A stretch of DNA of 7,313 nucleotides from an uncultured Eubacteriales bacterium (GTDB taxonomy: Bacteria > Bacillota > Clostridia > Oscillospirales > Acutalibacteraceae). Position numbers and translations under genes: made by a program. Positions within the stretch are counted from its first letter, which is position 1; each line of letters opens with the position of its first letter. The stretch covers positions 1 through 7,313 of the forward strand of contig ONEU01000106.1 of assembly GCA_900316925.1 (NCBI GenBank), in the 5' to 3' direction. Below the pieces are notes generated by a model. The model saw only the letters and a list, made by a program, of their open reading frames with translations. It made no database searches and was not told the origin of the DNA. This document shows positions 7,090 through 7,313 of the stretch, piece after piece.

Positions 7090-7313
7090 TCAATCATCAT
7101 CGTCGTCGTCTTCGTCAAAGTCATCGTCGTCATTATCGTCGTCAAAGTCATCCCTTTCCCCTGTCAGCTCCTGGAATGCCTGGAACGCTGTAAATTCCTC
7201 GAACAGGTCGGTATGGCCGTCATTGTTATTGTTCCCCCAATTAAATCTTGAATTATCAAGCGGCATAAGAAGTGAAATCCGCACGGAAAAAGGACGCAAC
7301 TTTGGAAGGATCC
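7090..7313 (-). CDS. Small acidic protein with EF-hand-like loop and poly-Asp tail (5' end uncertain, possibly cut by window edge)
   Basis: Minus-strand frame ending at TGA 7092-7090 and open to the window edge. The visible part contains FNWGNNNNDGHTDLFEEF. Its 12 residues NNNNDGHTDLFE fit a calcium-binding EF-hand loop: Asn/Asp ligands at positions 1, 3, 5 and 9, Gly at 6 and Glu at 12. The segment FTAFQAFQELTGERDDF follows, then an almost pure Asp tail of about 18 residues with two Phe. Short proteins with a D-x-D-G-x-x-D-x-x-E loop and acidic ends are, to my knowledge, common and uncharacterised in Clostridia. Start candidates inside the window are ATG at 7266 (58 residues) and TTG at 7299 (69 residues). 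Neither has a clear ribosome binding site, so the true start may lie outside. The gene converges on the permease and shares its terminator. Calcium binding is inferred; no function is known. Confidence 0.55.
   Translation of the reverse strand, partial: ILPKLRPFSVRISLLMPLDNSRFNWGNNNNDGHTDLFEEFTAFQAFQELTGERDDFDDDNDDDDFDEDDDDDD

Noticed and set aside
7308..7313. GGATCC (BamHI site) exactly at the window end
   Set aside because: It could hint at a cloned-fragment boundary, but a six-base site at the edge can be chance and nothing else supports a vector junction.

Overview
The window looks like chromosomal DNA from a member of the Bacillota, most likely class Clostridia (Ruminococcaceae/Oscillospiraceae or Lachnospiraceae type). 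This rests on the gene families present, strong AGGAGG-like ribosome binding sites, a sigma-A type promoter and codon usage of roughly balanced to slightly high GC. No species can be named from the sequence alone. There are no rRNA, tRNA, CRISPR, transposase or phage genes.

Layout. At 20-48 there is a strong sigma-A promoter with an extended -10. It drives a tight run of three plus-strand genes: an M3 family zinc oligoendopeptidase (80-1771), a small flavodoxin-like protein (1797-2246) and a MacB/LolD-type ABC ATPase (2271-2978). The gaps are only 25 and 24 bases and each gene has its own Shine-Dalgarno sequence, so an operon is likely. A 497-base non-coding stretch (2979-3475) follows. It holds a hairpin on the ATPase stop codon, a terminator-like hairpin with a T-run, and two 148-bp direct repeats that are about 96% identical, each with its own hairpin plus T-run. 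After it comes a 1168-residue FtsX-like ABC permease (3476-6982), the natural partner of the ATPase. It starts with TTG and carries a very long extracellular coiled coil. A hairpin at 6990-7028, flanked by an A-run and a T-run, looks like a bidirectional terminator. It separates the permease from a convergent minus-strand reading frame (7090-7313, open at the window edge) that encodes a short acidic protein with an EF-hand-like loop and a poly-Asp tail.

How the parts fit. The ATPase and permease should form a type VII (MacB/LolCDE/FtsEX-like) mechanotransmission ABC complex. Its coiled coil could reach into or across the cell wall; its substrate or effector is unknown. The peptidase and flavodoxin are cytosolic housekeeping proteins, and their link to the transporter is only co-transcription. 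The most unusual points are the repeat-bearing, terminator-like region that splits the ABC gene pair, the architecture of the permease, and the acidic EF-hand-like protein at the right edge. No clearly new multi-gene system is evident.
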